Below, piece by piece: positions 8,547 through 17,244 of a stretch of 32,097 bases of DNA. How positions within the stretch are numbered: the stretch's first letter is position 1; the number at the start of each line of letters is the position of its first letter. The position numbers and the translations under genes are program-made. Source of the stretch: Coriobacteriales bacterium. Its GTDB lineage: Bacteria > Actinomycetota > Coriobacteriia > Coriobacteriales > UBA8131. The notes under the pieces were generated by a model. It was given only the letters and a program-made list of their open reading frames with translations, was not told where the DNA came from and did no database searches. The stretch is from positions 1 through 32,097 of the forward strand of contig JAITUO010000127.1 in NCBI GenBank assembly GCA_031286245.1. Reading direction: 5' to 3'.

Positions 8547-10828
8547 TAGAACTCTCCTTTTATTACACTCGGCATACGCCGGCTTTCAATGAACCTTAAC
8601 GCTAAAGCTGAAACCATGATTTCTATGGTAAAGACAATTCCCACCACTATTAAAGCATCAGTGGTATTCGCTATTGGTAGGTCAATCAAAAGTATTGGTA
8701 GACTCATCAAATTCAAAGCTACAGCACACAAGATAAACCATGTCATAATCGAATAGATAAAGTAGCTGCTGTGTCTGGTGAAAAATGGATATCCTAACAA
8801 CTTACGAATTATCACACGCCTGACTGACTCTTCAAACAGTATCGTAGCCGATTGCAATACGAGAACAACAAAGATCAACGAGATAATTAAAATTTTGACA
8901 GCGCTGCTTTGTATTCCTTGGTGCAACAACTGTAGTTCAGAAAGGGCATAGTCATTCAGGGTAACCAGGTGCAATAAATTGTCATCCAGGTGTAAATCAC
9001 GTAATAAACCGCCAAGCTCTTCCATGGTCTTTTTCGTATCACCATTTATCAGCTTCACTTTGATTCCGCAGCCAACATCACCAGTAATCCCATTAATCCG
9101 ATCAAAGGCTGTGCTGTTGTTTAGAGTCATGACTTCAACGATCTGGTTAACCAGGCAATTGCCATCTTCTGGAGCAATTGTAGGATTGTACGAGAATAGT
9201 CGTTGATCATTTGCTATCCAGATCAACTTGATACTTTGATTCTTTATACTATCTGATACCTCACGGCCAAACATCCGTTGCTCAAATTCTGCCAATGATT
9301 CTTGTTCTGAATCGCCGAATCTGTTTGTAGCGAAATAGTTCAGTATCGCTTCTTCATCTGCTTTATATTCAATAGGAACAAGCAAAATCCAGTCAGTTTC
9401 ATTTTCAGAGACTTTAATGGAATCACCGTCGATATCGAAGACAGGGTACACACTTAGATAATTTGGGTTAACTTGGACAGACCTGAAAGCACCCTCGGGT
9501 AAGCCTTGTTGCATTGACATTGGTTCATACATCCTCGCATTAACAAAGAGTGCTCCTCGTTCATTTAAAGCCGGATATAAGTCATATACCTCAGATGCTG
9601 TGGAGGCTAACTGACCATTGAGTGCCTCTTCCATGTCATTTCCGATACTCCTTGGATAAAAAAACCCGTATTGTGAGGTAGCCTGCCAGCTTCCAAGTTT
9701 TGCAGTTGCCTCTTTGGCTTCATGGAAAAGGGTCAGAGCAGTGATTGCGTTAAATATCAACACCAGACTTATGACAGACCTCACGCACAAATTCAACACG
9801 ACTAATGCAGCTGTGTCTTTACGATTCTTCAAAGCTTCCACAGGCCTCAGATTGTATAAATATGGCAAGGTAACCAGTGACAGAACTACGGTCACTATTG
9901 TAATTTGACAAGTACGTAATATGGTTGTGTAGATGAATTCGATACTAGTTCCAGGTACTAGTAGTGAAGTTATAAAGCTAATAATCATCAATCCAACCAA
10001 TGTGTAAATAATAGTCTGGCCTGTTATTAAGTACCAGACTTTTAAAATGCTGCTACCTTGTAGCAACATGACTGCTGCTCTCTTCGATTCATAGAACTGA
10101 TGATAGATTGTCAAGATTGTTATTGATATGACAAGCGACCATATAAATACCCAGTTCAATACTTGTGGGTCATCAGATACCGTTCTTATCATAAAATCAC
10201 TGCCTGTGAGTATCTCGTCACGTGTGAGTATAACACCTGCATCTTCTAATTCTTGTAAAAAAGCATCAATGAAGGTATTTAGTTGCTCTTGCTTTTCATA
10301 TTCAACTGTATAACGACCAGAGACTGGCAATGAACTATATACATTTTGCAGACCATAAATCGAAATCTCGTCATTCCGGCAAATATCTTCTATAAGCCCG
10401 ACTTGTAAAGCATTTCCAGTTGCTTTTGTGGACATGAAATATGAGCCGTTTTGTGTCTCATCCATGGAGAGGGGTTTTCCAACTCTAAGACGAAATGAAT
10501 TAAAAAAACTAGTCTGCTCGGAAGTGAGCAAAACGAAATGCGCTGTAAATGGTTTGTTGTTTTCGTCATAACCTGATGAAGTACGAAAAACATTGACATG
10601 AGAATCTAACGCACTGCTTTCTAAAGCAGAAAACACCAGAACTGGATCGTCGAGCAAAGGCCAGACAGGTAGAGTAAAACTCATGCCAAGATGATAGGTA
10701 GCCTCACTCATTTTTTGCTTTTCTGCTACATCGGCTGAGTAGAGAGAAACAAAGAAGGACATACTAATGAGTGCTGCCAGAAATCCAATGAGAACTCGCT
10801 TCAACATATCAAGCTTTAAGCCTTTCAT
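8546..10828 (-). CDS. Bacteriocin-associated integral membrane protein (lactococcin 972 immunity/export permease)
   Basis: A 760-residue membrane protein of the type found downstream of lactococcin 972-like genes, often annotated as putative bacteriocin immunity protein. The layout is one N-terminal membrane segment (about 10-29), a large extracytoplasmic domain, four segments between about 225 and 372, a second extracytoplasmic domain (about 375-640), and three segments at about 648-675, 693-721 and 729-752. That arrangement resembles a duplicated FtsX/MacB-type permease. The ATG at 10828 lacks a convincing ribosome binding site; an ATG seven codons later is an alternative. It lies 65 bp after the shifted-frame stop of the bacteriocin gene and is coupled to the ATPase gene behind it. 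Confidence 0.85.
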   Translation of the reverse strand: MKGLKLDMLKRVLIGFLAALISMSFFVSLYSADVAEKQKMSEATYHLGMSFTLPVWPLLDDPVLVFSALESSALDSHVNVFRTSSGYDENNKPFTAHFVLLTSEQTSFFNSFRLRVGKPLSMDETQNGSYFMSTKATGNALQVGLIEDICRNDEISIYGLQNVYSSLPVSGRYTVEYEKQEQLNTFIDAFLQELEDAGVILTRDEILTGSDFMIRTVSDDPQVLNWVFIWSLVISITILTIYHQFYESKRAAVMLLQGSSILKVWYLITGQTIIYTLVGLMIISFITSLLVPGTSIEFIYTTILRTCQITIVTVVLSLVTLPYLYNLRPVEALKNRKDTAALVVLNLCVRSVISLVLIFNAITALTLFHEAKEATAKLGSWQATSQYGFFYPRSIGNDMEEALNGQLASTASEVYDLYPALNERGALFVNARMYEPMSMQQGLPEGAFRSVQVNPNYLSVYPVFDIDGDSIKVSENETDWILLVPIEYKADEEAILNYFATNRFGDSEQESLAEFEQRMFGREVSDSIKNQSIKLIWIANDQRLFSYNPTIAPEDGNCLVNQIVEVMTLNNSTAFDRINGITGDVGCGIKVKLINGDTKKTMEELGGLLRDLHLDDNLLHLVTLNDYALSELQLLHQGIQSSAVKILIISLIFVVLVLQSATILFEESVRRVIIRKLLGYPFFTRHSSYFIYSIMTWFILCAVALNLMSLPILLIDLPIANTTDALIVVGIVFTIEIMVSALALRFIESRRMPSVIKGEF

Positions 10829-10893
10829 GAACTGAGCGAACCGATAAATGTATGATCAATCGATTCGCTCGTAGACAGTTTATTGGTCAAGTG

Positions 10894-10956
10894 TTAAAAA
10901 CCATAGTAGGCGTAACCTGTATACTTTTTCAGATCAGTTGCACTAGAGTTTGACAA
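10894..10956 (-). other. Out-of-frame C-terminal tail of the bacteriocin gene (-1 frame)
   Basis: Read in the -1 frame from the shift site, this stretch gives 20 codons, LSNSSATDLKKYTGYAYYGF, and then TAA. The Tyr/Gly/Phe-rich ending is what lactococcin 972-type peptides normally have, whereas the zero-frame ending is not. Restoring it needs one extra T in the run of five, or a -1 slip on the canonical X-XXY-YYZ heptamer. Confidence 0.75.
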
Positions 10957-11198
10957 AAATTTGCTTCTGCCCAAACTTTCACGTTCTGTGGGCCTATTAT
11001 TACTGTCGATGAATGCCTTTTGCTTGGATGTACATAATTAGACCAAACAAACTTTTTATCGCCGCTTGTTTCTGTACCATAGTTCCATGTTCCCCCTTCT
11101 GGAGGATTCTTGACTGTAGCATAGACTGGGAGAGAAGCTCCTATGAGCAGACATCCCACAATGCATGAAGTAATTAGCAGTTTTAAAAACCTTTTCAC
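10929..11198 (-). CDS. Lactococcin 972-family bacteriocin precursor, frame interrupted near the C terminus
   Basis: Secreted antibacterial peptide precursor of 89 residues in the zero frame. Residues 1-27 form a signal peptide (KRF, hydrophobic core, LPVYA cleavage site). The mature part carries family motifs PPEGGTWNYGT, VWSNYVHPSKRHSSTV and VWAEA. Lactococcin 972 itself acts on lipid II at the septum; that is family knowledge only. The zero frame ends CQTLVQLI, unlike the family. A -1 shift at A-AAT-TTT (10962-10956) instead yields an aromatic tail ending YTGYAYYGF and a 101-residue product. Either this is a recent frameshift, a base-call error in the T run, or recoding. Translation starts at GTG within ATGTG, with AAGGAGGTG about 13 bases upstream. 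The permease and ATPase follow on the same strand. Confidence 0.82.
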   Translation of the reverse strand: MKRFLKLLITSCIVGCLLIGASLPVYATVKNPPEGGTWNYGTETSGDKKFVWSNYVHPSKRHSSTVIIGPQNVKVWAEANFCQTLVQLI

Positions 11199-11242
11199 AT
11201 TGCTCTGTTCACCTCCTTAACCATTTTGCGTGATACTCTGGT

Positions 11243-11258
11243 ATCAATACTTATTGAT
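11243..11258. promoter_or_regulatory. Palindrome ATCAATA-CT-TATTGAT, candidate operator of the bacteriocin promoter
   Basis: Perfect 7-bp arms around two bases. On the minus strand it begins two bases past the proposed -10 box of the bacteriocin gene and would cover the transcription start, a typical repressor position. No regulator gene lies in the locus. Confidence 0.5.
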
Positions 11259-11260
11259 GC

Positions 11261-11288
11261 ATATTAAACTATAGACTATACTATTCAA
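11261..11288 (-). promoter_or_regulatory. Candidate promoter of the bacteriocin locus
   Basis: On the minus strand TTGAAT (11288-11283) is followed after 16 bp by TAATAT (11266-11261). The spacing and a very A+T-rich setting fit a sigma-A promoter, about 65 bp before the bacteriocin start. Confidence 0.45.
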
Positions 11289-11466
11289 CCAACATCAGAT
11301 TGTTACTAAAATGAAATCACATAGATTCTATGAGGTGATGGTAGCTACTGACAAGCTTTATCCCAAATCCAAATTCTTGTATTATCGACATAACAGCCTG
11401 GGATTGTTTGATAATAGGAGCGTCCGAAAAAGTCAGCGAATTACCAACTCTAGGCAGGGAGCTGTC

Positions 11467-12366
11467 ATGACAGATGAACAGACTAGTCCAGAGCTTGATA
11501 CAAGTGGTTCCTTTGTGTCGCTCTCACCAAGCTTACCAACCCAGCTTAACCAGCCAGCCTCAGCCGCGCAGTTTGCCTCTCAGCCCGCTCCACTAGACCT
11601 ACCACCCCAACCTCCTGCCTCCCAGCCCATTCCGCTAGTCGTCCTCCAAGGAGTCTATAAGCGTTTTGGCAAGCAAGAGGTCTTGCGCGGAATCGACCTG
11701 GTGCTCCACGCAGGACAAATCACCGGCTTGCTGGGCCCTTCAGGAGCAGGCAAAACGACGATCGTCAACACCATCGTCGGCACATATAAACCATCAGCTG
11801 GCAGCGTAGAGGTGCTGGGAGAATCGGCTCCTTTGAAAAAAGCTCGCCGCCAACTCGGATACATGCCTCAAAGTGAAGCACTCTATCTCGACCTGACTGC
11901 TAACCAAAACCTGAGGTTCTTTGGGTCATTGTTTGGTATGTCAAAAAGCCACCTGAACCAAAACATCCCTCTGGTGCTAGCCCTGGTCAACTTGGCAGAC
12001 GAAGGTCGTAAACTGGTAGTGAATTTCTCTGGTGGTATGAAACGGCGTCTCTCCTTAGCCATTGCCCTGCTCCATGATCCGCTGTTGCTGGTGCTGGACG
12101 AGCCAACTATAGGATTGGATCCCAAACACCGCATCGAGCTCTGGCATGGTTTCCGCAACCGAGCCAATGCCGGAGCTGGCCTACTCGTCACCACTCACGT
12201 CATGGACGAGGCTGCATATTGCGATCGCTTGTTGATGGTCCAAGACGGTAACATCATCGCCGATGGCACCCCTGCTGAGCTCTTATCCACAACCAGAACT
12301 GCTAACCTTGAAGAAGCCTTCCTGGCGTTTGACAACAGATCCTGGGAAGGAGAAAACCATGCGTAA
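11467..12366 (+). CDS. ABC-2 type exporter ATPase
   Basis: Cytoplasmic ATPase of a two-gene exporter. The 299-residue protein starts at ATG 11467, behind GGGAG at proper spacing; the frame is open back to 11311 but without a comparable site. About 55 N-terminal residues are Ser/Gln/Pro-rich and unlike the family. The nucleotide-binding domain follows with VYKRFGKQEVLRGIDL, Walker A GPSGAGKTT, YMPQSEALYLDLT (Q-loop), signature FSGGMKRR, Walker B LLVLDEPTIGLDP and the switch histidine in TTHVMDEA. This is the DrrA/CcmA-like subgroup used for drug, lipid or polysaccharide export. Its stop overlaps the permease start by 8 bp. It is divergent from the bacteriocin gene, with about 270 bp between the two starts. 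Confidence 0.9.
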   Translation: MTDEQTSPELDTSGSFVSLSPSLPTQLNQPASAAQFASQPAPLDLPPQPPASQPIPLVVLQGVYKRFGKQEVLRGIDLVLHAGQITGLLGPSGAGKTTIVNTIVGTYKPSAGSVEVLGESAPLKKARRQLGYMPQSEALYLDLTANQNLRFFGSLFGMSKSHLNQNIPLVLALVNLADEGRKLVVNFSGGMKRRLSLAIALLHDPLLLVLDEPTIGLDPKHRIELWHGFRNRANAGAGLLVTTHVMDEAAYCDRLLMVQDGNIIADGTPAELLSTTRTANLEEAFLAFDNRSWEGENHA

Positions 12367-13648
12367 CACTTTCGCGTTAACTAAACGTATCCTGCAACAA
12401 TTCACACATGATCCTCGGACCGTCGTCATGTTCATTGTCGGTCCAGTGTTGGTTTTATGGCTGTTCAGTCTGATGTTAAACAGCCCGTCCTATCGACCGA
12501 CGATAGCAGTAGTAGATCTGCCGGCTGAGGCTATTCAAGTATTTGAGGATGAGGACATGAACTGCCTGGTTGTCAGCTCTTCAGAAGCCGAGAACCTGTT
12601 ACAGGCTGGCGAGATCGATGCGATTTGCTGGTTGGATGGCACGACCTTAAACGTTAAGGTAGAAGGAGCAGACCCATCAAAGACAGGCAGCGTTATCAAG
12701 GTTGTCCAGTCTGCTGCCAAAAACCTCTCGCTAGCTGAGCGCGAGCAGATGCAGGTGGACATTCAAAAGCGTGTTGACGAGGTCAAAGGGCTGATCGATG
12801 ATATGCAAAACCGGCTTGCAGATTTCAAGAAAACCATGGCTGAACTGCAGGGCCGTTTAGATAACCTCAAAGCATTACTCTCCAGCTTACCACCAGGAAT
12901 AGCCGGCACTATCGGTATCCCTGATCTGCCTGAAACTCCAGCGGTAATAGTTATGCCTGAATTACCGGACCTTGACAGTATCATCACACAATTCACTCCA
13001 ACTATCGAAACTGTCGAAGTCAGTTACCTGCATGGCAATGACGACTGGGGTACCTTTGATTACTTTGGCCCGGTTTTCATCGGCATATTTATTTTTATCT
13101 TCGTTTTCATGAGCAGCGGCATGTCACTGTTGGCTGAGCGTACAGGCGGTACCATGGAGCGACTATTGGTCACACCAATCAAACCTTGGCAGTTGGTTTT
13201 AGGGTTCTGTCTTGGTTTCGGCTTGTTCTCACTGATCCAGTCGGGCATCGTTTTATGGGCATGTATTTACCTTGTCGGTTTTCCAAATGAAGGATCAATG
13301 CTTCTGGTCATTGCTGTGACTTTTTCTATAGCTCTGGTTTCGCTAAACCTTGGGTTGTTAGTCAGTGCAATCGCCCGCACTCCATTCCAAGTCATCCAAT
13401 TCATGCTGCTCTTAGTGCTGCCTCAAGTCATTTTATCTGGTATCTTCGACCTCTCTTCGACGCCAGAGCCTTTGCAGATACTGAGTTCCTGCCTGCCGCT
13501 GACATATGGAGCTGCCGCTTTACGTGACATTATGCTAAGAGGAGCGGGTTTCACAGCGATAGCTATGAATTTTGCAATACTATGGGGTTTCATTACGGTC
13601 TTTTTCGTATTAGCCTGCTTAAGCTTTGCCAGACGTAAATCATCATAG
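12359..13648 (+). CDS. ABC-2 type permease with extracytoplasmic coiled-coil domain
   Basis: Membrane partner of the preceding ATPase. The start is ATG 12359 (MRNTFALTKR) behind GGAAGGAG, overlapping the ATPase stop by 8 bp; the frame is open further upstream. One membrane helix near residues 20-40 is followed by a roughly 210-residue extracytoplasmic domain. That domain has a heptad-like stretch rich in Glu, Lys and Asp (about 120-180), then a Pro-rich linker. Five or so helices complete the protein. The loop after the second helix reads ERTGGTMERLLVTP, the hallmark of ABC2 permeases (YhgE/DrrB-like). The length is 429. The substrate is unknown; the surface-protein gene downstream is a neighbour but has its own 300-bp leader. 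Confidence 0.88.
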   Translation: MRNTFALTKRILQQFTHDPRTVVMFIVGPVLVLWLFSLMLNSPSYRPTIAVVDLPAEAIQVFEDEDMNCLVVSSSEAENLLQAGEIDAICWLDGTTLNVKVEGADPSKTGSVIKVVQSAAKNLSLAEREQMQVDIQKRVDEVKGLIDDMQNRLADFKKTMAELQGRLDNLKALLSSLPPGIAGTIGIPDLPETPAVIVMPELPDLDSIITQFTPTIETVEVSYLHGNDDWGTFDYFGPVFIGIFIFIFVFMSSGMSLLAERTGGTMERLLVTPIKPWQLVLGFCLGFGLFSLIQSGIVLWACIYLVGFPNEGSMLLVIAVTFSIALVSLNLGLLVSAIARTPFQVIQFMLLLVLPQVILSGIFDLSSTPEPLQILSSCLPLTYGAAALRDIMLRGAGFTAIAMNFAILWGFITVFFVLACLSFARRKSS

Positions 13649-13950
13649 ACAGCCTGGTTGTTCTCACAGTTTGCATTTGATTTGAACCGCTTGATATCTT
13701 TATTGGTATGGCACTCTGTTTAAAATTCGTAGGGAGAATAGCGAGTGTATGGCGTCGATAAGACAATCGCTGATCGTAAGGTGACCTGTATTGAAAAAAA
13801 CTCAACCTATTCGCTTGGATCTCTGGCTTCTTCTATTGAATAGTAGTCTATATATAGATTAATAGACTTTTTCTAGGGTTTGTTCATGCTAGGATATAAC
13901 TGCTCTTGGACAATAGCGAAAATAAGCATCAGAGCAGGGATGGATAAACA
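13649..13950. other. Intergenic region before the surface-protein gene
   Basis: Holds a 32-codon frame (GTG 13745 to TAG 13843) with GGGAG upstream, encoding a peptide beginning VYGVDKTIADRKV that I do not recognise; it may be a small gene or a fragment. Further on, AGTCTA and TAGACT form a 6-bp inverted repeat around an A+T-rich centre (about 13846-13869). A GGATATAAC just before 13900 could be a -10 box for the next gene, without a good -35. Confidence 0.3.
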
Positions 13951-16900
13951 ATGATAAGGTGTATTCTTTCTAGTGAGAATCATTCCCGCAAACAAAAAAA
14001 GACAGGGAAAAGAAAACGACTTCTAAGGATTGTTATTGCCAATCTTATGGCAATTAACATCACCTTGGCATCTCTATCTGATGTCATGTTAGTAGTCAAT
14101 GCTGACGCGGCTACTGTCGAAAGTACAGCGAACACTAAGCCTGAGACAGACACCAACGAATCAAATAGTGCAGCGCCAGACTTAATTGATGAAACAGTCT
14201 TGCAGCCTGATGATGCTGATACAAGTGGAGAAACAATCAAGCCTTTGGATAACCTTGACGACCCTGACATCCCTGACGACCCTGACGACCCTGACGACGC
14301 AGAAGATATCTCCCAAATGAATGTGTCTATAAATCCTTCCAGCTTTGTAACATGGACTACTCCCGATTTTGTGAATCGACTGAATGTAACTATTTCTGCT
14401 GTTATTTCCGAACAATACACCAGTGGCGGCAAGATCGAATTGCCTCTGGATTTGACACCGACATCTGTGTCACATCCTAATCTTACATATGGAACAAATG
14501 GCAGCGACGGAGTCAATGGTACCAACACCCCTGCTTTTTTCATTCTTAATAGTCCAATGCTTGATGGGTGGATCGCAGATTCTCGCTATAACAAAGTCGT
14601 CGAGAATTATGATTTAGTTTCTAAACCTGGTTTTGTAATCTTTAATCTAAAAAGCTGTTCTGATCCCGGTTTTCAATCTGGGCTTATTAATATACCTCTG
14701 GTCTTTGATTTTAATACACAGTGGCTGTATTGCATACCTGGCGGAACAGTGCTTTTTAATGTCGCACCTGTAGCCTATATTAACAACCTCGAGGTAGCAA
14801 AAGCCACCGTTGCTCCAGTCACCAGTAGTGCGAGTAACGATATCAGTCTCAGTTCGATCGAACCAGCGAATCCCGTTTTCTCCAATAACCCAGCTGGCTG
14901 GAAAACTTCCTCAAGCATTAGTGACTTTGTAATAGCATCGGAAAAACCAGTCTATTTCACCAGTTCAGACCTGCAAGCTTTTTGTTTTACGATTACGTTT
15001 ACTCTGCCAAATGATGTCAGCAGCTATCAGAGCCTGCGTGTTGAAGACGCTTTTCCTAGTAGTATCTTGGCTTTCGCAAATGCGACCCTGACAGTCGATG
15101 GCATATCAGTTGCCACACCGATAGTTGATTCTTCGGTGGCTGGTAGAGTCAGTTTTATACTCAATGCTCAGGAGTTATCTGAATATGCTGGACAGGCAAT
15201 CGAATACACACTGGTATTTGGTATTCCAGCCATGGCATCAGGTCATATAACTAATCATGCTGCTCTCTACATTTCTTCGCTCGATGGCTTAGAGCCTGAT
15301 TCACCTGATGCTGAATACCAGCTAATTGTCTATAACGTTGCAGGCATCACTGACTTTACTAAGACCCACTCCGGGGCTTTTAGCGCAATTGATGATGCTA
15401 TCTCCTTTACAGTAGGCTTTAACCTGCCAGAAGACGCGACAGGCTTCACCGGTATCCTGATCAGCGACAAGCTACCAGATACGCTGGACTATTTATCCGC
15501 TATAGCTGTCATCAAGGGCAACCCCGAGGTCAGTCTGGCGACCAGCTATGACAACTCTGCAAGACGAGTTACTGTCTATATCTCTAAAGACCAGCTCGTT
15601 GCCCATGCCGGAGCAAGTGTCGTCATCACCTTAAACACCAAAGTCAACAGTAGTTGGGTATCAGGCTCTATCACCAACACTGCTTTGGCCTTCTACCAGT
15701 ACGGGCCGACCCCACCAGACCCAGACATCGATGACCCCGACGAGGAAGACGAAATCACAGTTCCAAGCGAAAGCATCACAGACCTTATAAAGACTTATTC
15801 CAATTCCTTCATTGATATCGGTGATGCGATCAGTTTCAAGCTGAGCTTTACTATCCCGGTGACGGTCGACAAACATCAAGGTCTGCTTATGGTTGACAGT
15901 TTGCCTGCCACTCTGACATACATCTCAGCCTCAGCGACTATCGGTAGCAGTGCTCTTACTCCATCGATAACTTCTGGCACGATTGCTCTTTTCATCGACA
16001 AAACTACCTTGGAAACCCACACTGGCGATTTAGTCACTTTGACTATCAACACTACTGTCAGCCCTGCCTGGGTTAGTGGGGCAATCAGTAACACCGCCTA
16101 TTTGTACTCCCAACCCAGCTCTGCCCCACCTGACCTGACTCTAGACCGACCGATCGCAATCACCCATGTCAGCGTGCCAAACACACCTATTCCAGTCACT
16201 TACACCGTCACCTATTCACCGGGCAGTCATGGTACCTTTGCTGCCCGCTCATACAGCGGCCTCGCATATGGGACTTCTACCCCAGCAGCTCCAAAAGTGA
16301 CTGGACAAGCAGGTTGGCTGTTTACAGGCTGGTCGCCTGCTCGCAGCAGTACAGTTACCAAGAATGTCACCTATACAGCACTCTGGGCCCGAGTGACGAC
16401 TCCATCGACTTACACAGTTCAATTCATTGATTGGGACGGCACTCTGATCAAGAGTCAGCCGGTCGTCGAAGGTGGCAGTGCAACAGCACCACCCGATCCA
16501 ACTCGTGAAGGATACAATTTCACTGGCTGGAATCAGCCTTTTAACTATGTTACTAATAACCTGACCGTGATTGCTCAATATGTGGAGAAGCCCGTGATCG
16601 AGCCGGAACCGGAGCCTGAGCCTGAACCAGAATATAAGCCTGAACCAGAATCTAAGCCTGAGCCAACCGATCCCGCAACGCCACCTCAACCGCAGCCTAA
16701 AGCAGTATGGGGATTCTTAAACCTGGTCATGGCGATTACCGGAGCACTGTTACCCGGTTTTATCCTCTTTAGTTTGATGCGATTCAGGCACAGAAAAAGA
16801 AGTGAGATCAGTAAAGACTACAGGGTTGTTTTCCGCTTTGTCTGGCTCTTTGTGGCAATTCTGCTTGGCGCATGCGGAGTTGTATTCCTGATACTGACAG

Positions 16901-17046
16901 AGGACTATAGTAATCATTTTGCCTTGGTTGATCAGTGGACGTTGCTCTGTGCCGCTATCCTTGGCGCAGAGGCTGTCGCCCTGATCATGGCCTCTCGCCG
17001 CCGAGGTAAAAAGACCAAGCAAGTCGAAGACTCAGATGAAGCATAG
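13951..17046 (+). CDS. Large surface protein: pilin-like repeat domains, InlB B-repeats, C-terminal multi-TM anchor
   Basis: A 1031-residue exported protein, probably a cell-surface adhesin or stalk. A Lys/Arg-rich N terminus and hydrophobic segment (about 25-52, ending VNADA) form a signal peptide, followed by an acidic Asp-Pro linker (DDPD repeats). Three homologous domains follow at about 324-457, 465-600 and 608-720. Two of them open with a Lys motif (DFTKT, DLIKT) and all end near TNTA/TNHA, as in fimbrial isopeptide-forming D2/DUF11-like domains. Two InlB B-type (Listeria-Bacteroides) repeats with FTGWSP and FTGWNQ lie at about 751-813 and 821-878. A Pro-Glu stalk (880-917) leads to three membrane helices (about 920-943, 960-981, 994-1014). 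There is no LPXTG. The ATG has only a weak upstream AGGGATGG. Confidence 0.8.
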   Translation: MIRCILSSENHSRKQKKTGKRKRLLRIVIANLMAINITLASLSDVMLVVNADAATVESTANTKPETDTNESNSAAPDLIDETVLQPDDADTSGETIKPLDNLDDPDIPDDPDDPDDAEDISQMNVSINPSSFVTWTTPDFVNRLNVTISAVISEQYTSGGKIELPLDLTPTSVSHPNLTYGTNGSDGVNGTNTPAFFILNSPMLDGWIADSRYNKVVENYDLVSKPGFVIFNLKSCSDPGFQSGLINIPLVFDFNTQWLYCIPGGTVLFNVAPVAYINNLEVAKATVAPVTSSASNDISLSSIEPANPVFSNNPAGWKTSSSISDFVIASEKPVYFTSSDLQAFCFTITFTLPNDVSSYQSLRVEDAFPSSILAFANATLTVDGISVATPIVDSSVAGRVSFILNAQELSEYAGQAIEYTLVFGIPAMASGHITNHAALYISSLDGLEPDSPDAEYQLIVYNVAGITDFTKTHSGAFSAIDDAISFTVGFNLPEDATGFTGILISDKLPDTLDYLSAIAVIKGNPEVSLATSYDNSARRVTVYISKDQLVAHAGASVVITLNTKVNSSWVSGSITNTALAFYQYGPTPPDPDIDDPDEEDEITVPSESITDLIKTYSNSFIDIGDAISFKLSFTIPVTVDKHQGLLMVDSLPATLTYISASATIGSSALTPSITSGTIALFIDKTTLETHTGDLVTLTINTTVSPAWVSGAISNTAYLYSQPSSAPPDLTLDRPIAITHVSVPNTPIPVTYTVTYSPGSHGTFAARSYSGLAYGTSTPAAPKVTGQAGWLFTGWSPARSSTVTKNVTYTALWARVTTPSTYTVQFIDWDGTLIKSQPVVEGGSATAPPDPTREGYNFTGWNQPFNYVTNNLTVIAQYVEKPVIEPEPEPEPEPEYKPEPESKPEPTDPATPPQPQPKAVWGFLNLVMAITGALLPGFILFSLMRFRHRKRSEISKDYRVVFRFVWLFVAILLGACGVVFLILTEDYSNHFALVDQWTLLCAAILGAEAVALIMASRRRGKKTKQVEDSDEA

Positions 17047-17051
17047 TGGTT

Positions 17052-17071
17052 GCGTCACTTGGCGTCACTTG
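17052..17071. repeat. 10-bp tandem duplication GCGTCACTTG
   Basis: Two perfect adjacent copies (17052-17061, 17062-17071) just after the surface-protein stop codon. Confidence 0.9.
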
Positions 17072-17081
17072 TTGTTCGATT

Positions 17082-17111
17082 GGGAAGGCTGTGGAATCTC
17101 GCAGCCTTCCC
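17082..17111 (+). terminator. Strong hairpin after the surface-protein gene
   Basis: GGGAAGGCTG (17082-17091) pairs perfectly with CAGCCTTCCC (17102-17111) around a 10-base loop, 36 bp after the stop codon. No T tract follows, so it may act as an mRNA-stabilising hairpin or a weak terminator. Confidence 0.6.
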
Positions 17112-17244
17112 GATTGGCTACGATAAGCTTGCTATCCTGTTCACCAGTGACGGTTCGGTGAATTATCGGCACTGTCGTTCACATATTCCAGCCAAGCAGC
17201 TACAATGATCAAACACGCACGACCCCCAGGAAGGGAGAAGTCCA

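Noticed and set aside
13980..14543. Long minus-strand ORF (187 codons) inside the surface-protein gene
   Set aside because: It mirrors the Asp-Pro and Ser-rich coding of the plus strand, has low-complexity SGSSGSSG composition, and the plus-strand product has clear domains.
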